A DNA stretch of 33,085 nt from assembly GCA_023379265.1 (NCBI GenBank), contig JAMCUI010000006.1, forward strand, positions 1 through 33,085. Reading direction: 5' to 3'. Both the position numbers and the translations under genes were made by a program. The notes under the pieces were generated by a model, which saw only the letters and a program-made list of their open reading frames with translations, was not told the DNA's origin and ran no database searches. The DNA is from Patescibacteria group bacterium (lineage in GTDB: Bacteria > Patescibacteriota > Microgenomatia > 2-02-FULL-39-11). This document shows positions 7,744-15,291 of the stretch, piece by piece (position 1 is the stretch's first letter; every line of letters begins with the position of its first letter).

Positions 7744-9048
7744 TTACGGTAGGAGGTTGTTTGTCTGTATAGTCTCTACTATCTTTTTACTGTATAAAAG
7801 ACCGCCATCACTAGATGGATGAATATGATCTCCTTGGTTGATGTAAACTTCCTGTCCGTTGCCGTTAGTATCCATAGACGTATGATAGGCATCTGCAAGC
7901 GGATAATGTTGGGAAGTGGCAAAGTTTATCATATTCTGAAGGTAAGCTTTTATGGTCATGGCAGCGTTCCATTTCAGATTTTTGGGCCAGTTTAGTGTGC
8001 CGTCGCCGAAAGTGTCAATGTTGGGCGAGATTGAAGCGGCAAAAATGATTTTGGTGCTGGGTGAGTTTTGCCGTACGGTATCGGCAATTTTGGCATAGCC
8101 CAGCCATTGCCGGTCAAGGTCAGATTGTGTGGGACTCCAGTGGTTGTAAGCAAAGGATTCTATCACAAGTATATCGGGTTTGAATGATAAAAGAGGGGGG
8201 TATGTTGTACCAAGATAAGTGGAATAATTAGTCAGGCGGTTTAGGCCACTTTCAAGATCGGTTGAGCCTTGGCCATAGTTGAGGAGAGCAAAGGAATAAT
8301 TAGGGTAGGTGGCTGTCAGAAGATTGTGCAGCTGGGGTAAGTTTCGTCCCAAAGTATCAGTCATTGAGTCGCCTAAAAGGGCGACGGTATAGTTGGTTTT
8401 GATAGGTGAGGGAGTAGCGATAATTGTTGGTATTGGGGTAGGTGTATTTGTGGGTAGTATGGTGTTTGCTGATAGTGGAATATATGTTTGGGGTGAGTCT
8501 GATCCCAGTAACTGATCTCCTTGGGCCAAACCAAGATTGTTTGCGATTTCATTTAATGCAGCTTTTAGTGTAGGAAGAGGGATATAGGGAGTTGATGCGG
8601 GAATATAACTGGGGTTTGGAGTCGGGGTCGGCGTACCGTAAAGTGAACCGGGTCTATTTTTGTTGAAATCAGCCAGCTCTTTCTGAGATGCATAGTAGGA
8701 AGCTTCCAATTGGGAAAGGAGGTTTTTTATTCCCGCCGACTGGGTTGATTGTAGGATATAATTGTTATCCTGAGCGGAAAGTACTGTTCCGCTTTCAGTG
8801 GAAAATTGGTTGGATAAAAGGTCACCGAAACTGATAGAAGGTTTATTTGCGTTATTTGTAGAAACAATAAGTAGTTGCTTTACCGGAACATTTATATTTA
8901 GATTGTCATAAGAAGCGGAAATATTTGCAGGGTCATTCTGAGGTAATGGTTGTACCAGATATTCAGCCTGTACTATATTTCCCGATAGAAACGTCAGAAA
9001 AAAGCCTATGATAAAAATACTAATGACCCACTGGGCAGATTTTGTCAT
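7744..9048 (-). CDS. Secreted SGNH/GDSL-family hydrolase with a Thr/Pro linker
   Basis: An N-terminal hydrophobic segment (WVISIFIIGFFLTFLSG) followed by VQAEYLV looks like a signal peptide or anchor. Residues to about 150 are a little-characterised region, then TPTPTPNP and PTNTPTPIPTIIATPSP linkers lead to the catalytic domain. The SGNH blocks are ALLGDSMTD (Ser), NYGQGS (Gly), ESFAYNHW (Asn) and GDHIHPS (Asp-x-x-His). Such enzymes are esterases or acyl/acetyl hydrolases, here acting outside the cell, perhaps on acylated polysaccharides or wall glycans (inference). The ATG is set by the signal peptide and by a TTGATT-17-CATACT promoter 9 nt upstream. Longer starts would run into the transporter-nuclease gene. 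Confidence 0.82.
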   Translation of the reverse strand: MTKSAQWVISIFIIGFFLTFLSGNIVQAEYLVQPLPQNDPANISASYDNLNINVPVKQLLIVSTNNANKPSISFGDLLSNQFSTESGTVLSAQDNNYILQSTQSAGIKNLLSQLEASYYASQKELADFNKNRPGSLYGTPTPTPNPSYIPASTPYIPLPTLKAALNEIANNLGLAQGDQLLGSDSPQTYIPLSANTILPTNTPTPIPTIIATPSPIKTNYTVALLGDSMTDTLGRNLPQLHNLLTATYPNYSFALLNYGQGSTDLESGLNRLTNYSTYLGTTYPPLLSFKPDILVIESFAYNHWSPTQSDLDRQWLGYAKIADTVRQNSPSTKIIFAASISPNIDTFGDGTLNWPKNLKWNAAMTIKAYLQNMINFATSQHYPLADAYHTSMDTNGNGQEVYINQGDHIHPSSDGGLLYSKKIVETIQTNNLLP

Positions 9049-9057
9049 TCTAAATCC

Positions 9058-9086
9058 AGTATGACTAAATATTTGATAATAATCAA
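9058..9086 (-). promoter_or_regulatory. Promoter TTGATT-17-CATACT before the secreted SGNH hydrolase
   Basis: The minus strand has TTGATT (9086-9081), 17 bp, then CATACT (9063-9058), followed 9 nt later by the ATG. It lies in the 40-bp gap after the transporter-nuclease stop, so the hydrolase can be transcribed on its own. Confidence 0.5.
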
Positions 9087-9088
9087 GT

Positions 9089-10483
9089 TTAATAGCACAC
9101 TTTCCACAGGCCTCTTTTATTTTCTTTGGCCTCAGCTTCTGCACCAGCGAATTCAGCGGCATATTTTGTATCGGGTGGTATGGTTTCCAGCCTAGCAAAA
9201 CCCTGCCGAATGAGAAAATCGTTTACGAACACATTATCTACCCAAATATATCGCAGAAGACGTCCATATTTATCAGATTGAGATATATCTTTTTCAATTT
9301 TTATTGTTTGACCCAGAACTAATTGCTTATTTATATTTGTCGCTTCTTTCGCAAAACATTTATCATTATTTCCATTTTTTCCCAATTCTGGAGTATCAAT
9401 GCCTAAATAGCGTAATTTGTTTCCGTCAGAAAGTTTGATTGAATCCCCGTCATATACATAAGTGACTTTGGCAACTAACGAATCAGTTGGGGGAAGGGGA
9501 ATATTGCTAGTTTGCATCGAAGAAGTGGTATTCGGAGAAGAGTGGTTTCTAACGATATTAGGTAATTTTATTGGAGAGTCTAAATTGACAGTTTTTATCG
9601 TTGAGGCATATAGATTTATTGTTTGGGAATTGCCCAATAATATATTTGTAAGGATAACTCCAAAAACTACCAAAGTTATACCCAGCCATTGGTATAGTTT
9701 TATCTTTTCTTTCAGGAAAATGGCAGATAAAACGGTCAAAACTATTACATATGTTTCGGAAAGCGGAATGATGATTGATGCCAGGCCTTTTTCCAGAGAA
9801 TAAAAATATATGATATCAGCCACGCTGACAAAAAAGAGACCGGTTATTGTTAGGCCAACGATTCTGAATTTTAATGGAGGGAGTTTTTCTTGTTTGACCA
9901 TTTTCCATACTATAGTGGTAACAAGTTGCCCAATGGCCAGCAGTATCATAAATGTGGTGTTTGAAGTGGTTTGAAGACTGAATTTTTGCAGAACTCCGAC
10001 TAGTCCATACGAGACAGCATAAAAAATAGCAATATAAAACCATGATGCAAAATGGAATTTCCCTTTTGGTTTTTCAAAACCTGTCATAAGTATTCCTAAA
10101 AGACTGAGAAGAATTGTTAAAAGAACAAAAAGATTTAATTTCTCCTGAAGTATGTATCTGGCTAAAACTATAGAAAAGATGGGAGAAGCGGAAAGGACTG
10201 TAGAGGTCAGACTTAGAGGCCCGATATTGATAGTGAAATAATAAAGAGCCCAGAGAACGCTGGTAATCAAAGCAACGGTGATTGCTGGCCAAGTGATATC
10301 ATAAAGACCTTTTCCATTTATAAGTCCGTAGAGAAACCATAAAGGAATTGCGACAAAAAATGTATCTACAGCATATGTTTGCCAAGTGGAAAGCTCGCGG
10401 TAACCTTTTTTCATCATGAGATAACCCACTCCCCAGAGAAGGGATGTACTTATGATGACTGTGGCATAAAAAAGGGGAGTCAT
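9089..10483 (-). CDS. EamA/DMT-family transporter fused to a staphylococcal-nuclease-like (SNase) domain
   Basis: Residues 1-290 form ten membrane helices in two five-helix halves, as in EamA drug/metabolite transporters. PLSETYVIVLTVLSAIFLKE is a typical second-half segment. A linker of about 45 Ser/Thr/Pro-rich residues leads to a complete thermonuclease domain: VYDGDSIKL, RYLGIDTPE and SDKYGRLLRY supply the calcium-binding Asp and the two catalytic Arg and Glu. The end NKRGLWKVCY is the normal domain end. Loops 1, 5, 7 and 9 carry most Lys/Arg, so the positive-inside rule favours both termini being outside, which would place the nuclease extracellularly. The stop of the upstream SGNH gene lies 1 nt before the ATG, so the two are probably co-translated. 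Confidence 0.85.
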   Translation of the reverse strand: MTPLFYATVIISTSLLWGVGYLMMKKGYRELSTWQTYAVDTFFVAIPLWFLYGLINGKGLYDITWPAITVALITSVLWALYYFTINIGPLSLTSTVLSASPIFSIVLARYILQEKLNLFVLLTILLSLLGILMTGFEKPKGKFHFASWFYIAIFYAVSYGLVGVLQKFSLQTTSNTTFMILLAIGQLVTTIVWKMVKQEKLPPLKFRIVGLTITGLFFVSVADIIYFYSLEKGLASIIIPLSETYVIVLTVLSAIFLKEKIKLYQWLGITLVVFGVILTNILLGNSQTINLYASTIKTVNLDSPIKLPNIVRNHSSPNTTSSMQTSNIPLPPTDSLVAKVTYVYDGDSIKLSDGNKLRYLGIDTPELGKNGNNDKCFAKEATNINKQLVLGQTIKIEKDISQSDKYGRLLRYIWVDNVFVNDFLIRQGFARLETIPPDTKYAAEFAGAEAEAKENKRGLWKVCY

Positions 10484-10484
10484 A

Positions 10485-11213
10485 TCAGTAAGAGGGATTC
10501 ATGATGCCGTTTCTCATGTTGGACAGATATTTTTCCGGAGAGAAACTGACTCTAAATAGTTTTTCCAGTATAAATTTTGCCATATAAGCATTTCCCAAAA
10601 CATTGGGGTGTATAAAATCTTTTTCACCAGGTTTTATGTCAAAATCTTCATTTCCTTCAGAGGCTAGGGTATAAAATTTATTGAGGTCTTTTATTACTCT
10701 GAAATCATTGAATAAGTCGATATATAAATCCATGATTTCACTTATTTTTGCCTCTGAATGGGCCAAAAAAGGTTCAAATTTTTCATTTTTCTCCTCATTT
10801 GATGATGGTGGAGGAGAAACGTAAATAGTGAAACAGTTTTCTTTTTTCAGGAGGTTTGCCAGTCGAGTGAGATTGTCCAGAAATTGTGAAGGAGTATTTT
10901 TTTGCCAGATATCGTTTATGCCCACAAGCATAAGGGACATTTGCGGTTTATTACAGAGGATGTATTTGCCAGAAAGCTCCAAGATGTCTTTAGTCGAGGC
11001 TCCGTCCAAACCGGCGTTGATACAGCGGATATTCCAGTAAGGTTTTTTCCAGTCGCCCATAATCTTTGTCAGTTCCTCTTTGAGGACATATTCGAAGATT
11101 TCCCTCCAGTTGGGGTGGAGCCAATCAGAAGAGGTAAGAGAATCGCCCGAAAAGACGATTTTGTAAAGCTGGTTTTTTTCAATAGCAGTTTTTATTTTTT
11201 TTAGTAAAGACAT
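10485..11213 (-). CDS. SGNH/GDSL hydrolase, apparently cytosolic
   Basis: The 242-residue protein has no signal peptide. The blocks are VFSGDSLTSSDW (Ser), NAGLDGAS (Gly), LVGINDIW (Asn) and DFIHPN (Asp-x-x-His), all in the usual order, so it should be an active ester hydrolase of the SGNH fold. The substrate is not evident. A TTG five codons earlier is possible, but the ATG is preferred because a GATATT box lies 5 nt upstream. The stop is followed after 1 nt by the ATG of the transporter-nuclease fusion. The nearby secreted SGNH enzyme is a different subtype with little similarity outside the motifs. Confidence 0.8.
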   Translation of the reverse strand: MSLLKKIKTAIEKNQLYKIVFSGDSLTSSDWLHPNWREIFEYVLKEELTKIMGDWKKPYWNIRCINAGLDGASTKDILELSGKYILCNKPQMSLMLVGINDIWQKNTPSQFLDNLTRLANLLKKENCFTIYVSPPPSSNEEKNEKFEPFLAHSEAKISEIMDLYIDLFNDFRVIKDLNKFYTLASEGNEDFDIKPGEKDFIHPNVLGNAYMAKFILEKLFRVSFSPEKYLSNMRNGIMNPSY

Positions 11214-11235
11214 GATGAAATATCGCAAATCTGTT

Positions 11236-11898
11236 TTAGTCGGATATAATCCTTATTTTTCCGTTAACCAATGATACTGGTACTGAAAGTGAGCTTTTAA
11301 GCTGGACGCGATAGAGTTTATTGCCGGGGTCAAGAGTGATTTTGCCTGAAGTGACAGTCTGTGATGAAGGTCCATTCATAACCACATCGCTTCCCCAGAC
11401 GGGGTGTTTGTCAGTAACGTCGAAAAGCTGCGCTTCCACCTGGCCGTTTTGAGTGGGATTGGAAAGAGAAGCGGTAAAATATGCCTCCTTTATGTTACCG
11501 AAATTAGTAGTATCAATCACTGTTTCAGTAGCTGTCAGGTCATCCCAGTCTGATTTGGAGGTGGTGCCGCTGCCCAAAGGGATGTAAGTTTCGTGTGGGG
11601 TAGAAGAGTTGGTTTGAAGTGTGATGCCTGATTCACTGGGTGAGCCGATATTGAGCGTTCCTCCTGAAGTGGCTTGGGTGATAAGGGAGATACAGCTGGC
11701 AGGACAGAGATTATTGGTAAATGGGCTTGCCGGCAGCGGTATCAACCGCGAAGGGGAGGGTGTGGCGACAGCGGCAATATCGGAAAACTGTAGACCGCTC
11801 CCGCCGGAAAAGATTTTCAGGTCGAGTATAAAAAGATTGATAGCGATAAGAATAATAAGGCCCGTCAAGATAAGGTGAGGAGTCGGGTTTTCCTGCAT
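11236..11898 (-). CDS. Single-pass anchored extracytosolic protein of unknown function
   Basis: The N-terminal helix LILTGLIILIAINLFILDL (about residues 8-26) is an uncleaved anchor or signal. A short PSPSRLIPLPASP linker follows, then about 160 residues rich in Ser, Thr and Gly. Phrases such as TASLSNPTQNGQVEAQLFDV and KLYRVQLKSSLSVPVSLVNG suggest a jelly-roll or carbohydrate-binding-like beta-sandwich. One CPASC pair is present. No catalytic motif is visible. A TATACT box (11912-11907) ends 8 nt before the ATG, so the gene may have its own leaderless transcript. Its place between the cysteine-repeat gene and the SGNH genes suggests an envelope role. Confidence 0.65.
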   Translation of the reverse strand: MQENPTPHLILTGLIILIAINLFILDLKIFSGGSGLQFSDIAAVATPSPSRLIPLPASPFTNNLCPASCISLITQATSGGTLNIGSPSESGITLQTNSSTPHETYIPLGSGTTSKSDWDDLTATETVIDTTNFGNIKEAYFTASLSNPTQNGQVEAQLFDVTDKHPVWGSDVVMNGPSSQTVTSGKITLDPGNKLYRVQLKSSLSVPVSLVNGKIRIISD

Positions 11899-11936
11899 AC
11901 AATTCCAGTATATATGTTTGTAGGGGTAAAGTGAAC

Positions 11937-13262
11937 TTATTGTCCAGGATTTGGAGAGATAATATTGTCGGACTGAGTTTCAGGTGAATGAGTTGGTTCG
12001 AGTGTTGGTAAGGGTATGCTGGTAGGCGATATTGCCGGTAGGTTGCCGTTATCACTATTTTGCTGTGGCTGGGGTGATTTTTGAGGGAAACCAGGGCATT
12101 GGTCTGGATGGTTTTGGCAGTAATCCTGGCATTCTTTCTCTGTGCGGCATCCGGCCGGTCCCAAATAACTTCCTGTTGCTGGTTTGTTTTGTGTCTGAAG
12201 AGGATTAACCTGATGATTTTGTTCATTTCCTGATGGTGTGGAATTATCTGATTCAGAATTATATCCCGGGCATTGGTCAGGATGAATGGTGCAATACTGT
12301 TGACACTGTTTTTCATCAGTGCAGTTTTTGACAGATGTTTGCTGCATTGTCTTGGCAAAACCGGATTGTGCCTGATTTCCTTCCATTTCCTGTTGAGGGA
12401 TAAGACCAACTTTTTGGGCCAGTGAGAAGCATTGGCTGTGGTTATTAGGAAGTGAGCAAAAGTCCATACAGGAACTTTCCGAATCGCAGCCCAGCTCGGT
12501 TTTGGCTTCCTGCAGCATTTCGGCCCGCTTTTGCTGCGTCTCTGTAATTTTCTCCTGTAAAGCTTTGCTTATAAGGTTGTATTTTTGTGCAAATGCCAGA
12601 CATTTATCTGAATTTTCCGGCGTACTACAAAGGAGCATACAGGAGTTCTGATCGGAGCAACCAAGCTCTGTTTTTGCGGCATTTAATACGTAGGGAGAAG
12701 GATTTACCTGGTTACTTTCGCCATTGTCGCTATTGAGCCCATACTTTCGGGCAAATTTTTCACACTTATCATGATTGGCTTCCTGTGAACAAAGGTTTAT
12801 ACAGGCAGTTTTTGAACTGCAACCCAGTTCGGTTTTTGCGGTATTAAGAATAGTCGTGGTATCGGTAGGGTTAGTGTTTGAGGATTGTTTTGTCAATCCA
12901 TTTTGTTGTGCATAGGTCAGGCAGGCCTCCTGGTTGGCGGCCTGGCTACAATAGATAAAGCAGGTCTGGGCGTCCGCGCAGTTGCCTAATTCTTTGATGG
13001 GATAAGAGATGTTTGTTGTAGTATCTCCCAGGACATTTTTGTTTAATATGTATTTGTTGTAAGACCAGCAGGCGGGAGTATGAGCCGGTATGTCACAATA
13101 AAGTCTGCACTCATTTTGATTCTGGCAATTACCCAGCTCTTTTACGGGATAGCTTACATATTGGGCATTTACATTTTTTGGAAAAAATAATACCCCGACT
13201 GCAAACAGGAGAAAAATAAGGATTTTTGTTGTCGTTCTGCTTTTTGAGATGTTTTGTGTCAT
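11937..13262 (-). CDS. Secreted protein with seven cysteine-rich repeats
   Basis: A signal peptide (KILIFLLFAVGVLFFPKNVNA) is followed by seven copies of a four-cysteine unit. The first five read C-x5-C-x3-C-x8-C, within a frame such as AKTELGCSSKTACINLCSQE and ending in an FAxKYGL-like helix. The last two read C-x5-C-x3-C-x6-C and end in HPDQCPG. Each unit is about 40 residues and could form a disulfide-tied or metal-binding helical hairpin. The tail after the last unit is Pro/Ser/Gln-rich. I cannot name a family. The ATG lies 1 nt after the stop of the upstream repeat protein and leads directly into the signal peptide. Longer in-frame starts would overlap that gene by some 290 bp. Confidence 0.75.
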   Translation of the reverse strand: MTQNISKSRTTTKILIFLLFAVGVLFFPKNVNAQYVSYPVKELGNCQNQNECRLYCDIPAHTPACWSYNKYILNKNVLGDTTTNISYPIKELGNCADAQTCFIYCSQAANQEACLTYAQQNGLTKQSSNTNPTDTTTILNTAKTELGCSSKTACINLCSQEANHDKCEKFARKYGLNSDNGESNQVNPSPYVLNAAKTELGCSDQNSCMLLCSTPENSDKCLAFAQKYNLISKALQEKITETQQKRAEMLQEAKTELGCDSESSCMDFCSLPNNHSQCFSLAQKVGLIPQQEMEGNQAQSGFAKTMQQTSVKNCTDEKQCQQYCTIHPDQCPGYNSESDNSTPSGNEQNHQVNPLQTQNKPATGSYLGPAGCRTEKECQDYCQNHPDQCPGFPQKSPQPQQNSDNGNLPAISPTSIPLPTLEPTHSPETQSDNIISPNPGQ

Positions 13263-13263
13263 T

Positions 13264-14349
13264 TTATTGAAGCTTATTAAAAGGATTCTGGTAAGCCGAA
13301 TTGCTGGCGTTGGCTGACTGTGTGGCTCCGGCAAAAGGATTCTGGTATGAGCCGAAAGGATTCTGATAAGTGGCAGAAGGCGAGGCGAAGGGATTTTGGA
13401 AAGCGGCCGACGGTGAGGCAAAAGGATTGGCATATGAAGTAGGAGTATGTTTAAGTGTGACAGGTGGAGTGATTTTGGGAGTGGTGGAAGTAGAGGAGTT
13501 GTTCTGTACTGATTTTTGGAAAAATAGAAAAGACCCGGTAAATCCGACAATCATCAGGATAAGAAGTACGGTAATAAACATGAAGGGGAATTTCTTACCA
13601 CCAGAGGGTGGTATAGAAGCTGTAGTTACCGGTTCAGGTATGTTTCCAGGAGGTGGTGCAGATCCACCTGTGGTTCCACCCGTTGGCGGAATAGATGTCG
13701 TAGTTACCGGTTCAGGTATGTTTCCAGGAGGTGGTGCAGATCCACCTGTGGTTCCACCCGTTGGCGGAATAGATGTCGTAGTTACCGGTTCAGGTATGTT
13801 TCCAGGAGGTGGTGCAGATCCACCTGTGGTTCCACCCGTTGGCGGAATAGATGTCGTAGTTACCGGTTCAGGTATGTTTCCAGGAGGTGGTGCAGATCCA
13901 CCTGTGGTTCCACCCGTTGGCGGAATAGATGTCGTAGTTACCGGTTCAGGTATGTTTCCAGGAGGTGGTGCAGATCCACCTGTGGTTCCACCCGTTGGCG
14001 GAATAGATGTCGTAGTTACCGGTTCAGGTATGTTTTGTTCGGTGGGGGGAGTGGTGGAATTAGTATTTTCCGGACGGGAAGTTTGGGTTGTAGATGTAGA
14101 AACTTCCAACGGTTGAACTGAGGGTTGAGAAGAGACGTTGTTTCCCATTGATTGAACAGGCGGCTGGTCCGGGGCAGTGGTATTTTCCAACGGTTGAACT
14201 GAGGGTTGAGAAGAGACGTTGTTTCCCATTGATTGAACAGGCGGCTGGTCCGGGGCAGTGGTATTTTCCAACGGTTGAACTGAGGGTTGAGAAGAGACGT
14301 TGTTTCCCATTGATTGAACAGGCGGCTGGTCCGGGGCAGTGGTATCCAT
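13264..14349 (-). CDS. Repeat-rich membrane protein with proline-rich N-terminus and NPF tail
   Basis: The 361-residue protein starts with three copies of a 27-residue unit (APDQPPVQSMGNNVSSQP core). Five near-identical 26-residue units built on NIPEPVTTTSIPPTGG follow, with a sixth diverged at its end. One membrane helix (FPFMFITVLLILMIVGFTG) follows a GGKK stretch. The tail of about 85 residues holds five NPF motifs in FxNPFASPSA-type repeats. The KK before the helix predicts the Pro-rich part inside and the NPF tail outside. Function is unknown; it may be a scaffold or an envelope-spanning linker. The ATG is fixed by a TTGACA-17-TAGTCT promoter 6 nt upstream. The cysteine-repeat gene follows after 1 nt. 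Confidence 0.72.
   Translation of the reverse strand: MDTTAPDQPPVQSMGNNVSSQPSVQPLENTTAPDQPPVQSMGNNVSSQPSVQPLENTTAPDQPPVQSMGNNVSSQPSVQPLEVSTSTTQTSRPENTNSTTPPTEQNIPEPVTTTSIPPTGGTTGGSAPPPGNIPEPVTTTSIPPTGGTTGGSAPPPGNIPEPVTTTSIPPTGGTTGGSAPPPGNIPEPVTTTSIPPTGGTTGGSAPPPGNIPEPVTTTSIPPTGGTTGGSAPPPGNIPEPVTTASIPPSGGKKFPFMFITVLLILMIVGFTGSFLFFQKSVQNNSSTSTTPKITPPVTLKHTPTSYANPFASPSAAFQNPFASPSATYQNPFGSYQNPFAGATQSANASNSAYQNPFNKLQ
13626..14036. repeat. Tandem repeat, 78-bp unit, five identical copies plus a partial sixth
   Basis: The unit beginning TTACCGGTTCAGGTATGTTT recurs at 13626, 13704, 13782, 13860 and 13938, with no base difference that I can find. A sixth start at 14016 diverges after about 20 bp. The period is 26 codons, so copy-number change keeps the frame of the NPF/proline-rich protein. 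Confidence 0.95.
14104..14345. repeat. Tandem repeat, 81-bp unit, three copies
   Basis: The unit beginning TTCCAACGGTTGAACTGAGG recurs at 14104, 14185 and 14266 with essentially identical sequence. The period is 27 codons, and the array encodes the N-terminal end of the proline-rich membrane protein. It is unrelated in sequence to the 78-bp array beside it. Confidence 0.95.
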
Positions 14350-14355
14350 ACCTAT

Positions 14356-14384
14356 AGACTATCCGAGAATTTACCAACTGTCAA
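14356..14384 (-). promoter_or_regulatory. Promoter TTGACA-17-TAGTCT with ATG 6 nt downstream
   Basis: The minus strand shows TTGACA (14384-14379), 17 bp, then TAGTCT (14361-14356), then 6 nt and the ATG of the repeat-rich membrane protein. The transcript would begin at the start codon. It probably also serves the cysteine-repeat gene 1 nt downstream. Confidence 0.75.
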
Positions 14385-14452
14385 GGGAATATAAATGATG
14401 CGCTGTTGTTTGTATCGTCTGCCTGTAAATCCCAGCCGCCGGTCCAAAATTA

Positions 14453-15013
14453 TCACTTTCCTTCTTCAATATCGGTATTACTTGAGACGTCGAGGCTTCC
14501 TGAATGTTCTACTGCAATATTCGGTAAAAGAGCTGGTATTTCCCGTCCACTTTTGTTATTAAAGGCTGAAATTTTTAGTCCACCTTTTTCTTCGTCCTGA
14601 ACTACGCTTCTTTCCTCAAACCCGTTATCTTTATCTTTTGGACTATCTGTCACGTTTGCCGTAACATTCTCTTCGGCTTCTGTGTTTGTGTCGTTATTCA
14701 AGGTTTGATTTCCACTATCGGAAGTCTCATTCACAGATGTATTTGTCGTCATGTTGCTGTCGGTATTGGCGCTGGTACTAGCAATGGTATTTGTGTTACT
14801 GTTTGAATTGGAACTGATATTAGTGTTAGCACTTGCGTTGGCGCTAGCATTGCTATCTGTACCAATACCTGTGTTGCTGCTTGTATTAGTACTTATACTG
14901 GTGTTAGAATTAGCGTTTTGGGTATTTTCAATACCCTTAATTAATCCGACAGGATTTACCGCTAAAGATAAGCCAAGAATTATTGTAGTTATGACGCTGA
15001 TAATAGATGACAT
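14453..15013 (-). CDS. Secreted Asn/Ser/Thr-rich low-complexity protein
   Basis: A signal peptide-like start (SVITTIILGLSLAVNPVG) is followed by about 90 residues in which Asn alternates with Ser, Thr or Ala (for example SANTNISSNSNSNTNT). An acidic, more ordinary C-terminal part follows (EERSVVQDEEKGGLKISAFN, then GREIPALLP). The alternation suggests an extended, possibly amyloid-like or glycosylated segment, but no function can be assigned. The start is certain: a full Shine-Dalgarno sequence lies 7 nt upstream. That signal is unusual here, since most neighbours look leaderless. The gene lies downstream of the sigma/anti-sigma pair on the same strand. Confidence 0.72.
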   Translation of the reverse strand: MSSIISVITTIILGLSLAVNPVGLIKGIENTQNANSNTSISTNTSSNTGIGTDSNASANASANTNISSNSNSNTNTIASTSANTDSNMTTNTSVNETSDSGNQTLNNDTNTEAEENVTANVTDSPKDKDNGFEERSVVQDEEKGGLKISAFNNKSGREIPALLPNIAVEHSGSLDVSSNTDIEEGK

Positions 15014-15291
15014 ACCATTTTCACCTCCTTTCCAGAAACTTTTTTGTAGTTTTATTCAACCGGAGCTCTAAAAAGCATCAATAGTTGAGCAAAAATGGAA
15101 TTTTTGATAATTTCTGCAAGTATTTTCATATATTGAGATTAATATTTAATAACTTTCTGTTTTATTGACACTTCCCAGTGTAAAAATAACAGCCAAGACA
15201 AAAAATATATTTTTTACTAAAAACAAAATTATTTTTGCCATCTATGATAAATAACGGAGAAATTTATGATTTGTGACGATGGAGAATTGAT
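15014..15291. other. AT-rich intergenic region downstream of the anti-sigma gene
   Basis: About 280 bp lie between the anti-sigma stop and the Asn-rich protein. The region holds the Shine-Dalgarno sequence described separately and a stray TTGACA on the plus strand (15165-15170) without a usable -10 box. I see no RNA gene, repeat or convincing terminator, but a promoter for the Asn-rich gene should lie here. Confidence 0.55.
15021..15031 (-). promoter_or_regulatory. Canonical Shine-Dalgarno sequence AAAGGAGGTGA
   Basis: On the minus strand AAAGGAGGTGA ends 7 nt before the ATG of the Asn-rich secreted protein. It is the most complete anti-16S match I see in the window and decides the start between two closely spaced ATGs. 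Confidence 0.85.

Noticed and set aside
9048-9198. Longer start for the secreted SGNH hydrolase
   Set aside because: It would overlap the nuclease domain end by over 100 bp and bury the signal peptide; the promoter 9 nt before the ATG supports the shorter form.
11711-12409. 232-codon minus-strand ORF overlapping the cysteine-repeat gene
   Set aside because: It is a shifted frame of the cysteine-repeat gene and the next gene, with random composition and no domain.
13370-14116. 248-codon ORF on the plus strand
   Set aside because: It is the antisense reading of the 78-bp repeats. Its Gly/Val/Pro repeats mirror the real gene, and it has no start signal.
13626-14345. CRISPR-like regular repeats
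   Set aside because: The copies are contiguous 78- and 81-bp tandem units without spacers, in frame within a protein-coding gene.
15165-15187. Promoter on the plus strand at TTGACA in the 15.1 kb gap
   Set aside because: No -10 box at 15-19 bp and no plus-strand gene follows; the downstream frame is antisense to the anti-sigma gene.
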